This document shows positions 33,320 through 41,900 of a DNA stretch of 64,000 nt, in pieces; position 1 is the first letter of the stretch; each line of letters begins with the position of its first letter. This stretch comes from an uncultured Planktomarina sp. (lineage in GTDB: Bacteria > Pseudomonadota > Alphaproteobacteria > Rhodobacterales > Rhodobacteraceae): contig CAJIZA010000003.1 of assembly GCA_905181815.1 (NCBI GenBank), forward strand, positions 372,001-436,000, given 5' to 3'. Made by a program: the position numbers and the translations under genes. The notes beneath the pieces are model-generated. The model was given only the letters and a program-made list of their open reading frames with translations. It did not search any database and was not told the DNA's origin.

Positions 33320-34378
33320 ATGTCTGGTGTAACTCTATCTAATATCACCAAAAAATATGGCGAAGTCCAGGTCATACATGGGATTGATCTTGAGATCAAA
33401 GATGGCGAATTTTGTGTCTTTGTCGGCCCGTCTGGTTGTGGAAAATCTACCCTGCTGCGGATGGTGGCTGGGCTTGAGGATACCACGGGCGGCGCCATTT
33501 CTATTGGTGCACGCGATGTCACCCGGGAAGACCCGGCGCGGCGCGGCGTGGCGATGGTATTCCAAACCTATGCGCTCTATCCGCATATGACCGTGCAAGA
33601 AAACATGGGGTTTGGCCTGCGTATGAATGGCCATCCAAAGCATGAGATTGCGCAAAAGGTCGCCGAAGCTAGCCGGATTTTGAAACTTGACGATTACCTC
33701 AAGCGAAAGCCAGCTGCTCTCTCGGGTGGGCAGCGGCAGAGGGTATCGATCGGCCGTGCCATTGTGCGCGGGCCGGAGGTGTTTTTGTTCGATGAACCTT
33801 TGTCGAATCTCGACGCGGAACTGCGGGTTGAGATGCGCGTGGAGATCGCAAGACTGCATAAGGAAATCGGCGCGACCATGATCTATGTCACCCATGATCA
33901 GGTTGAGGCCATGACACTCGCGGATAAAATCGTCGTTCTACGGGGCGGGGTGGTTGAACAGGTCGGCGCGCCAATGGACCTTTATCGTGATCCGGACAAT
34001 AAATTTGTAGCGGGATTCATCGGCAGTCCGGCAATGAATTTTCTTTCCGCTGCGGTAAAAGAGGGTGTGGTCGATGTGCCGGGACTAGAGACCGCCGTGG
34101 ATCTACCCGTCACCCTGCCGGCTATTGGGACGGCTGTTGAAATTGGTCTACGTCCTGAGCATTTGACTCTTGATCCAAAGGGCAGCACCCATCGCATTGA
34201 GATGACCGAAAGCCTTGGTGGCGTCTCCTACGCCTATTTGAAGGGCGCTACTGGTGAGAAAATTGTCGTCGAGGAGCGCGGCGAAACCCGTTCAACGGAA
34301 GGCGACACGGTGGGGCTTATCCTTGATCCCACTGCTGCTCGCCTATTTGATGCGGCCAGTGAAATCCGCATTCGATAG
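33320..34378 (+). CDS. Sugar ABC transporter ATP-binding protein (UgpC/MsmK type)
   Basis: The 352-residue ATPase energises CUT1 sugar importers. Walker A (GPSGCGKSTLL), the signature LSGGQRQR, Walker B (VFLFDEPLSNLD) and the His switch (VTHDQVEAM) are intact, followed by a C-terminal OB-type regulatory domain (about residues 240-352) as in MalK/UgpC. It is the only ATPase in the cluster and is transcribed with iclR, opposite to the permease genes it must serve. Its stop is 19 bases from the convergent tauE-like gene. Confidence 0.9.
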   Translation: MSGVTLSNITKKYGEVQVIHGIDLEIKDGEFCVFVGPSGCGKSTLLRMVAGLEDTTGGAISIGARDVTREDPARRGVAMVFQTYALYPHMTVQENMGFGLRMNGHPKHEIAQKVAEASRILKLDDYLKRKPAALSGGQRQRVSIGRAIVRGPEVFLFDEPLSNLDAELRVEMRVEIARLHKEIGATMIYVTHDQVEAMTLADKIVVLRGGVVEQVGAPMDLYRDPDNKFVAGFIGSPAMNFLSAAVKEGVVDVPGLETAVDLPVTLPAIGTAVEIGLRPEHLTLDPKGSTHRIEMTESLGGVSYAYLKGATGEKIVVEERGETRSTEGDTVGLILDPTAARLFDAASEIRIR

Positions 34379-34397
34379 GGCGCGCCACTTGGGGGTG

Positions 34398-35165
34398 TTA
34401 AATTCCAAAGATCATCCGCAGGATGCCCCAACCGGCCAGCGCCAGTAAAAGCAGAAGGCAAAACGGCTTGTAAAGATGCTCCCATCTTGGGGCGAAGGAC
34501 AGTTGTCCCAAGATAACCCCAAGCGCCGCAGGTCCAGCCATGGCCAACCCGCGAGCGATAGCAGCTTGGTCCATCAACCCGAAAGCCAGCAGGCTGACTG
34601 CTGTCGTGACACTGCCCAGAAACAAAAACAGCACCAGCGAGGCGCGCATTTCACGCGGTGGTGCGCTTTGCGCCAAAACGTAGAGCGCCACAACCATGCC
34701 GCCAACACTGGCCAGCCCCGTGGCCACGCCCGCCATCCAGCCCGATCCGTAAAGCCCCCAATTGCTGGCCAAAAAGCGCAATTGCACCCGGGAAAGCTGC
34801 AAGGTGGCGAGACTGGCGATGACCGCAAGCGCGATCAGCTTTGAGGTTTCCGTATCGACCTGAGTGGTCAGGGCCAGACCGAATGGCACGCCGATGGTCG
34901 AGCCAACGGCCAGACCCAGAGCGACCTTGCGATTGGCCTCGCGCCAACCGCCGCGTAGCATGAAAAGCGAGGCGGTCATCTCAAGCCACCAACAGACGGG
35001 GATCAGTTGCACAGGCGGCAGGATCAAGGCACCCGATGCCATGACCATGGCGGAAAGTGCAAAGCCCGAAAAGCCGCGCACTATGCCGGCAACGAAGCAA
35101 ATCAGACCGAGTAATAAAAGGTGATCCTGCGGCAAAGCCAAGGCTGCTGAGGCCACTTGCATCAC
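34398..35165 (-). CDS. tauE: TauE/SafE family sulfite/anion exporter
   Basis: A 255-residue membrane protein with about eight hydrophobic segments and the TauE/SafE start LICFVAGIVRGFSGFALSAM. Members export sulfite, sulfoacetate and related anions. Its ATG overlaps the tauR stop (TGATG), so it is translationally coupled to the taurine regulator. That ties it to disposal of sulfite released by Xsc; the exported ion itself is inferred. The alternative sulfite sink in this genome is SoeABC at 54-59 kb. Confidence 0.8.
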   Translation of the reverse strand: MMQVASAALALPQDHLLLLGLICFVAGIVRGFSGFALSAMVMASGALILPPVQLIPVCWWLEMTASLFMLRGGWREANRKVALGLAVGSTIGVPFGLALTTQVDTETSKLIALAVIASLATLQLSRVQLRFLASNWGLYGSGWMAGVATGLASVGGMVVALYVLAQSAPPREMRASLVLFLFLGSVTTAVSLLAFGLMDQAAIARGLAMAGPAALGVILGQLSFAPRWEHLYKPFCLLLLLALAGWGILRMIFGI

Positions 35166-36616
35166 AGCTGCATTTCGCTCGCAATAAGCGCCACCCCTTC
35201 AGCAATTTTCCGAACGGGAAGCGAACTATAGGCCAAGCGATAGTAATTCTTCGGCGCATCTTGTTGGGTAAAAAACGGCCGACCTGGCTCGATCAATACG
35301 CCCTTGCTGCGCAGTCGCTCTGCAACCTGCTCCGTATCGACGTTGGCCAGGGCACGCATCCAAAAGGAGCTACCACCAAAGGCGCCTTGCCCGGCAACGG
35401 TAAGGCCATTTTGGGCGAAGGCCTCCTCCATAGCCAGCCGCCGCGCATGAAATTCGGTGCCCATCCGGCGGATCAGCGCGTCGTAATGGCCTAGTGAAAG
35501 GAAATAGGCCGCCGTGCGTTGAATATGGCCGGGCGGATGGCGCAGTACGGTTGAGCGCAGCGCGCGTGCCTCGCGGATAAATGGCCTGGACCCCACCAGA
35601 TAGCCAAGCCGCAACCCTGGAAATAGAGATTTAGAGAAACTGCCAACATAGATCACCCGCCCCTCACGGTCCAAGGATTTCAGCGCTGGAGAGGGGGCCT
35701 TGAGAAAGGACATCTCAAACTCATAGTCATCCTCAACAATTAAAAAATCTTGCTCTGCCGCGCGGGACAGAAGCGTACGGCGGCGCTCCAGCGGCATTGT
35801 GGTGGCGGTTGGGCATTGGTGGGATGGGGTGGTGAAGACCACATCGACATCAGACGGCAACGCATCTGGTGGTAGGCCACCCGCATCCACCTCCACACTG
35901 GCGACTTGGCAGCGCGACTGGGTTAAAATATCGCGCAAGGATGGGTAGCAGGGGTTTTCCAATGCAGCTGTTCGCCTTTGGTTTAGGAGGACATTTGCGG
36001 TCAACCAAAGTGCATTCTGTGCCCCCATGGTGACCAAAACCTCATCCGGTTCCGCCCTTATTCCCCGGCGTGGCAGGGTGTGGCGCAGAATGAATTCGAT
36101 CAACTTTGGATCATCCCGATCGAAGTAATCACTGGTCAGAGCATCATAATCTTTCGAGCCCAAAGCTTGAAGTGCACAGAGCCGCCAATTCGACCGATCA
36201 AACAGGGTTTCATCGGCTTGGCCGTAGATGAAGGGATATTTGTAACTGCCCCAATCGGAGGGTTTCGTAAGTGTCACCCCACCGGAAAACTTTTGACCAA
36301 TGGCGCGGACCCAATCCACTTTGTCTTCACGGGGCATGATGGGGAATTTTGGCGGCTGTGGCGCATTTGCGCTGATATAATAACCGGACCGACCGCGGCT
36401 CGTGAGATAATCATCGGCCAGAAGCTCTGTGTAGGCGAGGGTCACGGTGATCCGGCTCACCCCTAAATGGGTCGCCAATTTGCGGCTTGAAGGCATTTTC
36501 TCACCGGCCCGAAACCTTCCGCTGAGAATCGCTTCGGCGACCAGCTGTTGGATTTGGTTCTGCAGGGTGCCTTCCGCGTCGGGCGGCAAAAAGAAAGTCT
36601 CTTCAGAAATCGCCAT
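35162..36616 (-). CDS. tauR: MocR-type regulator TauR
   Basis: The 484-residue protein joins a GntR winged helix (about residues 10-78: AILSGRFRAGEKMPSSR, LGVSRITVTLAYTELL) to a fold-type I aminotransferase-like domain (about 120-484) with the PLP lysine in GSFSKSLFPGLRLGY, the MocR/PdxR architecture. In Rhodobacter a protein of this type, TauR, activates taurine genes. Here it lies beside tpa and tauABC and is coupled to the exporter gene. A pair of candidate TauR repeats sits 1-34 bases upstream of its own start codon, which suggests autoregulation. Confidence 0.85.
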   Translation of the reverse strand: MAISEETFFLPPDAEGTLQNQIQQLVAEAILSGRFRAGEKMPSSRKLATHLGVSRITVTLAYTELLADDYLTSRGRSGYYISANAPQPPKFPIMPREDKVDWVRAIGQKFSGGVTLTKPSDWGSYKYPFIYGQADETLFDRSNWRLCALQALGSKDYDALTSDYFDRDDPKLIEFILRHTLPRRGIRAEPDEVLVTMGAQNALWLTANVLLNQRRTAALENPCYPSLRDILTQSRCQVASVEVDAGGLPPDALPSDVDVVFTTPSHQCPTATTMPLERRRTLLSRAAEQDFLIVEDDYEFEMSFLKAPSPALKSLDREGRVIYVGSFSKSLFPGLRLGYLVGSRPFIREARALRSTVLRHPPGHIQRTAAYFLSLGHYDALIRRMGTEFHARRLAMEEAFAQNGLTVAGQGAFGGSSFWMRALANVDTEQVAERLRSKGVLIEPGRPFFTQQDAPKNYYRLAYSSLPVRKIAEGVALIASEMQL

Positions 36617-36617
36617 T

Positions 36618-36650
36618 TTGGACCTAAACCTATATGACTTTTGGATCTAT
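36618..36650 (+). promoter_or_regulatory. Candidate TauR box at tauR
   Basis: Direct repeats TTGGACCTAA (36618-36627) and TTGGATCTAT (36641-36650) share 8 of 10 bases and have a 23-bp period. They read on the plus strand, opposite to tauR, and the first ends up directly next to the tauR start codon, so binding would probably repress tauR. Related pairs occur upstream of tpa and xsc. Confidence 0.6.
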
Positions 36651-36722
36651 TGATGCCGAGTTTTCTGTAGGGGTGCAAGGGCTAGAAGTGGTGACACGCT
36701 TGGAAATATTTGGCTGGGCATA

Positions 36723-36751
36723 AAAAAGGCAGGGACGGGCCCTGCCTTTTT
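36723..36751 (-). terminator. Intrinsic terminator after tpa
   Basis: A 12-bp stem (AAAAAGGCAGGG at 36723-36734, CCCTGCCTTTTT at 36740-36751) with a 5-base loop lies 19 bases beyond the tpa stop on the minus strand and ends in a T-run. Its stem core is the same as that of the hsp20 terminator at 6562-6587. Confidence 0.88.
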
Positions 36752-36769
36752 AGTCAGGCTCTGGGAGGA

Positions 36770-38158
36770 TTAGCCAAAAACGCGGCTTAAGGCTTGGTCT
36801 ATGGCATCGGTGATGAGGTCGATATCTTCCGCCGTACAAATCAGTGCGGGTGACAGGCAAAGAGTGTTGTTGAAGCCTGGCAAGGAGCGGTTTGTTGCGC
36901 CGATGATGACACCCTGCGCCATGCAGTCTTTGACCACCGCCTGCACCTTTGCTTCCGGTGCTGGTTCGCGGGTTTCGCGGTTAGTCACCAGCTCTGCGCC
37001 GCAGAACAAGCCTTTACCACGGACATCGCCAATGATGCTGTGTTTCTCAGCCAAGGCTTCTAGATTAGCAATCAGTTGCGCGCCACGGGCTGTGCAATTT
37101 TCAAGAAGGTTTTCCTCCTCAATGATGCGCATATTTTCCAGCGCTGCTGCCGGACCTGCGGTGCATCCGCCGAAGGTGGAGATATCGCGGAAATATCCCA
37201 TGTGATCGCTGGTATCTTTAAATTGCTCGAATACCTCTTCGGTGGTGACGGTCAATGAGATGGCCGCATACCCTGAAGCAACACCCTTGGCCATTGTGAC
37301 AATATCTGGCTGGATGTCGTAATGTTGATATCCAAACCAGGTGCCTGTACGCCCAAGGCCGCAAACGACTTCGTCTATCATCAACAAGACATCATATTTT
37401 TTGCAGATTTCCTGCACCCGTGGCCAGTAGCCTTCGGGGGGTACAATAACTCCGCCACCTGCTGTGACTGGCTCAAGGATCAAACCGCCAACGGTGTCGG
37501 GACCTTCGCGCAGGATGATATCTTCAATCGCATTTGCTGCGCGCAACCCATAGCTTTCGCCTTGTCCGAGGTTGTCTTGTGCCGCTTCGCGATATTCAAG
37601 GCAATGAGGCACAGAAATGAAACCCTCGGGGAAGGGGCCGTATTGCGCGCTGCGCTCATGCTGGCCACCGGCCGCCAAAGTCGCAATGGTGGTGCCATGA
37701 TAATCGCGCTCGCGGTACAAAATCTTATTCTTCTTGCCACCATATTTCTTATGCGCGATTTGCCGGATCATCTTGAAGCCTTTTTCATTGGCTTCTGATC
37801 CGGAGTTTGAGAAATAGGCCCGGCTCATACCAGGCATTTTTTCGATCAAGCGTTTGGCAAAATTGGCCGCGGGAATCGAGCCAGCGGAACCGGCAAAAAA
37901 GTTCATTTTGACCAATTGATCGCGTACGGCATCGGCAATGCTTTCGCGGCCGTAGCCGACGTTGACGGTCCAAACCCCTCCGGAGACCGCATCCAGATGC
38001 TCCTTGCCCGCTTGGTTCCAAACCCGCATGCCTTTGCCCTCAACAATGATATTGGGGTCAGCGGTTTCGAACATTTTATGTTGGATCAGGTGATGCCAAA
38101 CATGGGCTTTGTCGTTGGCGACAACGTCACTCAAATCATTTTGTAGATTGCCGTCCAT
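36770..38158 (-). CDS. tpa: Taurine:pyruvate aminotransferase
   Basis: Tpa transfers the amino group of taurine to pyruvate, giving sulfoacetaldehyde and alanine. The 462-residue PLP enzyme starts MDGNLQNDLSDVV, a form typical of Tpa in Roseobacters, and has SNSGSEANEKGFKM, ILEPVTAGGGV, IDEVVCGLGRTGTW and the PLP lysine K291 in TMAKGVASG. GGAG lies before the ATG. It is divergent from tauABC, beside tauR, and the product is the substrate of Xsc encoded at 51630. A candidate TauR repeat pair lies 89-121 bases upstream. Confidence 0.92.
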   Translation of the reverse strand: MDGNLQNDLSDVVANDKAHVWHHLIQHKMFETADPNIIVEGKGMRVWNQAGKEHLDAVSGGVWTVNVGYGRESIADAVRDQLVKMNFFAGSAGSIPAANFAKRLIEKMPGMSRAYFSNSGSEANEKGFKMIRQIAHKKYGGKKNKILYRERDYHGTTIATLAAGGQHERSAQYGPFPEGFISVPHCLEYREAAQDNLGQGESYGLRAANAIEDIILREGPDTVGGLILEPVTAGGGVIVPPEGYWPRVQEICKKYDVLLMIDEVVCGLGRTGTWFGYQHYDIQPDIVTMAKGVASGYAAISLTVTTEEVFEQFKDTSDHMGYFRDISTFGGCTAGPAAALENMRIIEEENLLENCTARGAQLIANLEALAEKHSIIGDVRGKGLFCGAELVTNRETREPAPEAKVQAVVKDCMAQGVIIGATNRSLPGFNNTLCLSPALICTAEDIDLITDAIDQALSRVFG

Positions 38159-38618
38159 AGGCCACGCTCCTTTTTAGATCTGATAGGATAATCGGATTCG
38201 GTAGTCTTATTTCGCCGGCTATCAACGCAGAAAAGCCATACTAGAAATAGGTCCAGATGCAAAACCTCTATACGTCCAAAAAGCATTTCCTCTTGCTGGA
38301 CGCGACGACTGTTTGCAGTGTTGCCCGAATGATGCTGTTGTGCTGGCGTGAAGATCGGCGGCGGTTCGTTGTGAGACTGGGAGAGATCAAATCAAAAGCT
38401 GCGCAAGTCTGGGCGAATATTACTCTGAATACTTTGAGTGATATCGTAAAATTATTCAGAGAAAATTCAAGAATATGCTTTGCGCGACTCTTATTTTATG
38501 GTTCGGTATACTCCTAAAGTCTGCCGTTTGTGGCCGTGCAAGTTGGTCTCATCCTGGCGAGAATAGAAGAAGTAAACAAGCTGGGCATCAAGCGCCAGCG
38601 CAACTGGGAGAAAATGAT
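38159..38618. other. Regulatory region between tpa and tauA
   Basis: These 460 bases hold no convincing gene; an 86-codon plus-strand frame at 38257-38517 has no ribosome site and overlaps the regulatory sequences. Seen here are the TauR repeat pair (38247-38279) near tpa, and an inverted repeat CTCTGAAT (38423-38430) / ATTCAGAG (38454-38461) nearly centred on GATATC (38440-38445), about 160 bases upstream of tauA. The region is unusually long for a divergent promoter pair. Confidence 0.6.
38247..38279 (-). promoter_or_regulatory. Candidate TauR box at tpa
   Basis: On the minus strand TTGGACGTAT (38270-38279) is followed, at a 23-bp period, by CTGGACCTAT (38247-38256). They share TGGAC and TAT, and read in the direction of tpa. 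CTGGACYTAA-like direct repeats are, from memory, the published recognition pattern for TauR of Rhodobacter capsulatus. Confidence 0.65.
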
Positions 38619-39620
38619 ATGAAATTGAAAACTGCATTGAAGGGTGCTGTTGCTGGGGTAACTTTGGTGTCAGGCTCCGCTGCATTCGCGGGCGGGCATG
38701 GCGAGTTGAACGTTGCGTATTTTCTTGAGTGGCCCATGCCATTCCAAGCCGCAAAAGTTTCGGGCGCCTATGACGCTGCTTTGGGCATGAAAGTAAACTG
38801 GGTTTCTTTCGACACAGGAACAGCAATGTCCGCTGCGATGGCCTCCGGTGATATTGATATTTCCGTGTCTCAAGGTGTGCCTCCTTTCGTAGTTGCAACA
38901 TCTGCGGGTCAGGATTTGCAAATTGTTGATGTGGCTGTGTCCTATGCAGACAATGACAACTGTGTGGTCGCATCTGGTTTGGAAATCGACAAAAACTCCG
39001 CAGGCGAATTGGCTGGCAAGAAAGTTGCCGTGCCGTTGGGCACTGCGGCACACTATGGTTTCCTGAAGCAAATGGAGCATTTTGGTGTATCCTTGGACAG
39101 CGTGACCGTTGTGGACATGGCACCTGCTGAAGGCCAAGCAGCCTTGGCTCAAGGCGCTGTAGACATGGCATGCGGCTGGGGTGGTGCGCTGCGTCGTATG
39201 AAAGAATCTGGCAACGTATTGCTGACAGGTGCAGAAAAAACTGAGCTGGGTATTTTGGTCTTTGACGTGACCACAGCACCCTCTGGCTTTGTCGCTGAAA
39301 ATGCCGATGTTGTGGCGAAATTCTTGGCTGTGACAGCTGATGCCAATGCGGCGTGGAATTCCTCTCAGCCTGAGTTTATGGCTAATATGATCGCACAAGA
39401 TGCGGGTATGAGCGTTGAAGATGCAAAAGGCTCCATGAGCACGTTTGTTTTCCCAGACATGGACACACAATTGTCCAACTCTTGGCTCGGCGGTAATGCG
39501 CAGACCTTCATGAAAGGTGTGGCGGATGTCTTCGTTAACGCAGGTTCAATCGACAGCGCCAAAGACAGCTATGTTGACAATGTAAACACAGGTCCTCTGG
39601 TCTCTGCTAAAGGCATGTAA
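38619..39620 (+). CDS. tauA: Taurine ABC transporter substrate-binding protein
   Basis: The 333-residue periplasmic protein captures taurine. A Sec signal peptide ends near residue 24 (SGSAAFA). The mature part has the NMT1/TauA-like fold pattern, with EWPMPFQAAKVSGAYDAAL, ASGDIDISVSQGVPPF and KKVAVPLGTAAHYGF. The ATG at 38619 follows GGGAG by 8 bases and gives a normal signal sequence; the frame is open further upstream without homologous content. It is the first gene of tauABC and is followed by an attenuator-like hairpin. Confidence 0.92.
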   Translation: MKLKTALKGAVAGVTLVSGSAAFAGGHGELNVAYFLEWPMPFQAAKVSGAYDAALGMKVNWVSFDTGTAMSAAMASGDIDISVSQGVPPFVVATSAGQDLQIVDVAVSYADNDNCVVASGLEIDKNSAGELAGKKVAVPLGTAAHYGFLKQMEHFGVSLDSVTVVDMAPAEGQAALAQGAVDMACGWGGALRRMKESGNVLLTGAEKTELGILVFDVTTAPSGFVAENADVVAKFLAVTADANAAWNSSQPEFMANMIAQDAGMSVEDAKGSMSTFVFPDMDTQLSNSWLGGNAQTFMKGVADVFVNAGSIDSAKDSYVDNVNTGPLVSAKGM

Positions 39621-39630
39621 GTTTTGAATG

Positions 39631-39665
39631 AGGTAGGCGGTTTCAGATCGCCTACCTCTCTTTTT
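39631..39665 (+). terminator. Partial terminator between tauA and tauB
   Basis: AGGTAGGCG (39631-39639) pairs perfectly with CGCCTACCT (39649-39657) around a 9-base loop, followed by CTCTTTTTA. The gap between tauA and tauB is 122 bases. A leaky terminator here would give more binding protein than membrane subunits. Confidence 0.75.
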
Positions 39666-39742
39666 ACTTTGTGATTAGTCCGCGGGAATCCTCCGTTAAC
39701 ATGAGAGAAGGCTAAGCATTTTTGGCCAGATGGGAGCTTCAG

Positions 39743-40549
39743 GTGTCAGGCCTGCTTATTGACAATATTTCTATGCGCTTCGATCTGCCCAATGGGGGAT
39801 CCGTGCAAGCGCTCAAAAACGTAACCTTGGACATAAAATCTGGAGAGTTGCTAAGTGTTCTTGGCCCATCAGGCTGTGGCAAAACCACTTTGCTGAATAT
39901 CGTGGCTGGGTTCTTGGCGCCCACCGAAGGGCAGGTCGTTGTCAATGACCATGCGGTCAAGGGACCAGGGCCAGAACGCGGTATGGTATTTCAGCAAGGC
40001 GCTTTGTTTGAATGGATGACGGTGCGGGAGAATGTTTCTTTCGGCCCAGATATGAAAAAGATGCCTCGCCAAGACAGCATGAAAATCGTAGATCGTCTGT
40101 TGGAAGTGGTGGGTTTGCAAGATTTCAAAGATAAGGCGGTCTATGAGCTGTCCGGTGGTATGCAGCAGCGTGTGGCTTTGGCCCGTTGTTTGGCCAATGA
40201 ACCGGAAGTGATTTTGATGGATGAGCCTTTGGGGGCTCTGGATGCTTTGACCCGCGAAAAGATGCAATCTTTGGTGTTGGATCTGTGGAAAGAGACTGGC
40301 AAGACGATTATTTTGATCACCCATTCGGTGGAAGAAGCTCTGCTCTTGGGTGAGCGCCTTTTGGTTATGGCGCCTCGTCCAGGGCGTATCCACAAAGAAT
40401 ATCGCCTGCCCTTTGCAGAAATGGGTGTTGGCGCGGATTTGCGCGTGGTTAAGAAACATCCCGATTACGCCAAAACCCGTGAGGAAATCTTGGCGATGAT
40501 TTGGGAAATGGAAGAAGAAATAATGGGCCGCACGGAGGAAAGTGCATGA
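39743..40549 (+). CDS. tauB: Taurine ABC transporter ATP-binding protein
   Basis: The ATPase of the taurine importer, 268 residues from a GTG at 39743 that follows GGGAG by 6 bases; a longer frame from a TTG at 39722 lacks a ribosome site. Walker A (GPSGCGKTTLL), the signature LSGGMQQR, Walker B (VILMDEPLGALD) and the His switch (ITHSVEEALLLG) are intact. The TauB/SsuB group is indicated by the segment PGRIHKEYRLPF. Its stop overlaps the tauC start (ATGA). Confidence 0.92.
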   Translation: MSGLLIDNISMRFDLPNGGSVQALKNVTLDIKSGELLSVLGPSGCGKTTLLNIVAGFLAPTEGQVVVNDHAVKGPGPERGMVFQQGALFEWMTVRENVSFGPDMKKMPRQDSMKIVDRLLEVVGLQDFKDKAVYELSGGMQQRVALARCLANEPEVILMDEPLGALDALTREKMQSLVLDLWKETGKTIILITHSVEEALLLGERLLVMAPRPGRIHKEYRLPFAEMGVGADLRVVKKHPDYAKTREEILAMIWEMEEEIMGRTEESA

Positions 40550-41857
40550 CTGGTTTGATCCTTCTTGCCGTGTATATCGCGATTTTTGCGGTTAGTATGG
40601 TGATTGTAGCTTGGGCCACAAAACGATTTTTTACCCGCGCTGATTTCACCTCACTCAAGACGGTGACCTTTGGCGATGAAAGCGCTGTGAAGGCGAACCG
40701 GGCTGCTTCTGTGATTTCGGTTCTGGCGATTTTTGCGTTATGGGTGGCTTTTACCAACTCATCCTTGCCTTTGTTTAAGGCCAAAGGTCCGTTTGAGGGC
40801 ATGGTGGAATTCAGCTATACTTCCACCCTGCCGAGTGGACGCAGTGACGACGCAACAGTTTCTATTTTGGTGTACCCTGAAGATGTTCAGCTGACAGAAG
40901 ATTCAAATGGAGCGCCGGGGAAAATTCCGGGCAAACCTGACGTTGATCTTGGAGAAGGGTTTGCAAAGAACGATACATTGGTCATTCCGCGTTATGGATC
41001 AAAGCTGATCTCAGTATTTAAAAATGATGAGTTCAAAAAATCCGACGGGGCAATTGTGACCCATCTCAATGGGCAGGCCCTAACACCTGGTGAGCAGATT
41101 ATCTTGTCCGAGGGCCGCTTGGCGCTCACCGAGAAAGGCACCCCTTTCTTCGAGCCCTCCACCGGGTTCCGCATGGCGCGGCTCTATCTGCCCGCTCCGG
41201 AAGTGACGACGAACCGCTTTTTACAGCTAAATCGTGAAGGCTATCGCAATTTTACCCTTTTGGAGCACACTTGGGCCTCCTTGCAGCGTGTATTGCTTGG
41301 TTTTATCTTTGGCGCGCTTGTGGGTATTCCCCTCGGTTATGCCATGGGGCTGACCAATTGGGCGCGGGGCTGGTTTGATCCGATTGTCGAATTTATGCGC
41401 CCTGTGCCACCCTTAGCCTTGATCCCCTTGATGATTATTTGGTTCGGCATTGGTGAGACGTCCAAAGTGATCCTGCTCTTTCTTGCAGCGCTTATGGATT
41501 ATGGCAATCGCTGCGCGCTCTGGCGTGTCCGGCGTGGCTATTGCTAAAGTGCATGCGGCCTACTCCTTGGGTGCCAAAAAATCGCACATTTTGCGTAAGG
41601 TGATCATTCCAAACTCACTGCCTGAGATCTTTACAGGCGCACGGGTGGCTATGGGCGTGTGTTGGGGCACGGTTGTGGCGGCTGAATTGGTGGCGGCTGA
41701 AAAAGGTCTTGGCATGATGATCATGGTGGCGGCTAAGTTTCAGCTGACAGACATCGTGATTGTGGGGATTATCCTCATCGGTGTGATCGGTTTTGCTATC
41801 GACATTGGTATCCGCAAGCTCGAAGGCTGGCTGGTGCCTTGGAAAGGCAAAGTTTAA
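40546..41857 (+). pseudogene. tauC: Taurine ABC transporter permease with a +1 frameshift
   Basis: The first part (40546 to about 41493) encodes a protein ending in a BPD-transporter segment (FGIGETSKVILLFLAAL) that then runs out of frame to a stop at 41547. The expected continuation (WIMAIAARSGVSGVAIAKV to the C-terminus) is in the next frame up to 41857. One extra base in CTTATGG near 41494 explains it; without it the product is 436 residues. The protein is longer than classic TauC because a polar segment of about 150 residues, probably periplasmic, is inserted between the first helices and the permease domain. The break could be a sequence error, real decay or, less likely, a slippage site. 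Everything else in the operon is intact. Confidence 0.8.
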
Positions 41858-41864
41858 AAGCATC

Positions 41865-41890
41865 AGAAACGGGCCCTAGGGCCCGTTTTC
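41865..41890. terminator. Bidirectional terminator, tauC / DMGDH-like gene
   Basis: AAACGGGCCC (41867-41876) and GGGCCCGTTT (41879-41888) form a perfect palindrome separated by two bases, flanked by A- and T-rich ends. It lies 9 bases after the tauC stop and 12 bases beyond the probable original stop of the convergent dehydrogenase gene, so it serves both. Confidence 0.88.
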
Positions 41891-41900
41891 TTATCCAGCT

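Noticed and set aside
38257..38517. An 86-codon open frame between tpa and tauA
   Set aside because: No ribosome-binding site, mixed composition without any recognisable domain, and it overlaps the TauR repeats and the long inverted repeat. Treated as regulatory DNA.
41480..41500. Programmed +1 frameshift in tauC as the preferred explanation
   Set aside because: The next codon is the common AUG, no stimulatory structure was seen, and two similar one-base shifts occur in the neighbouring gene, so error or mutation is more likely.
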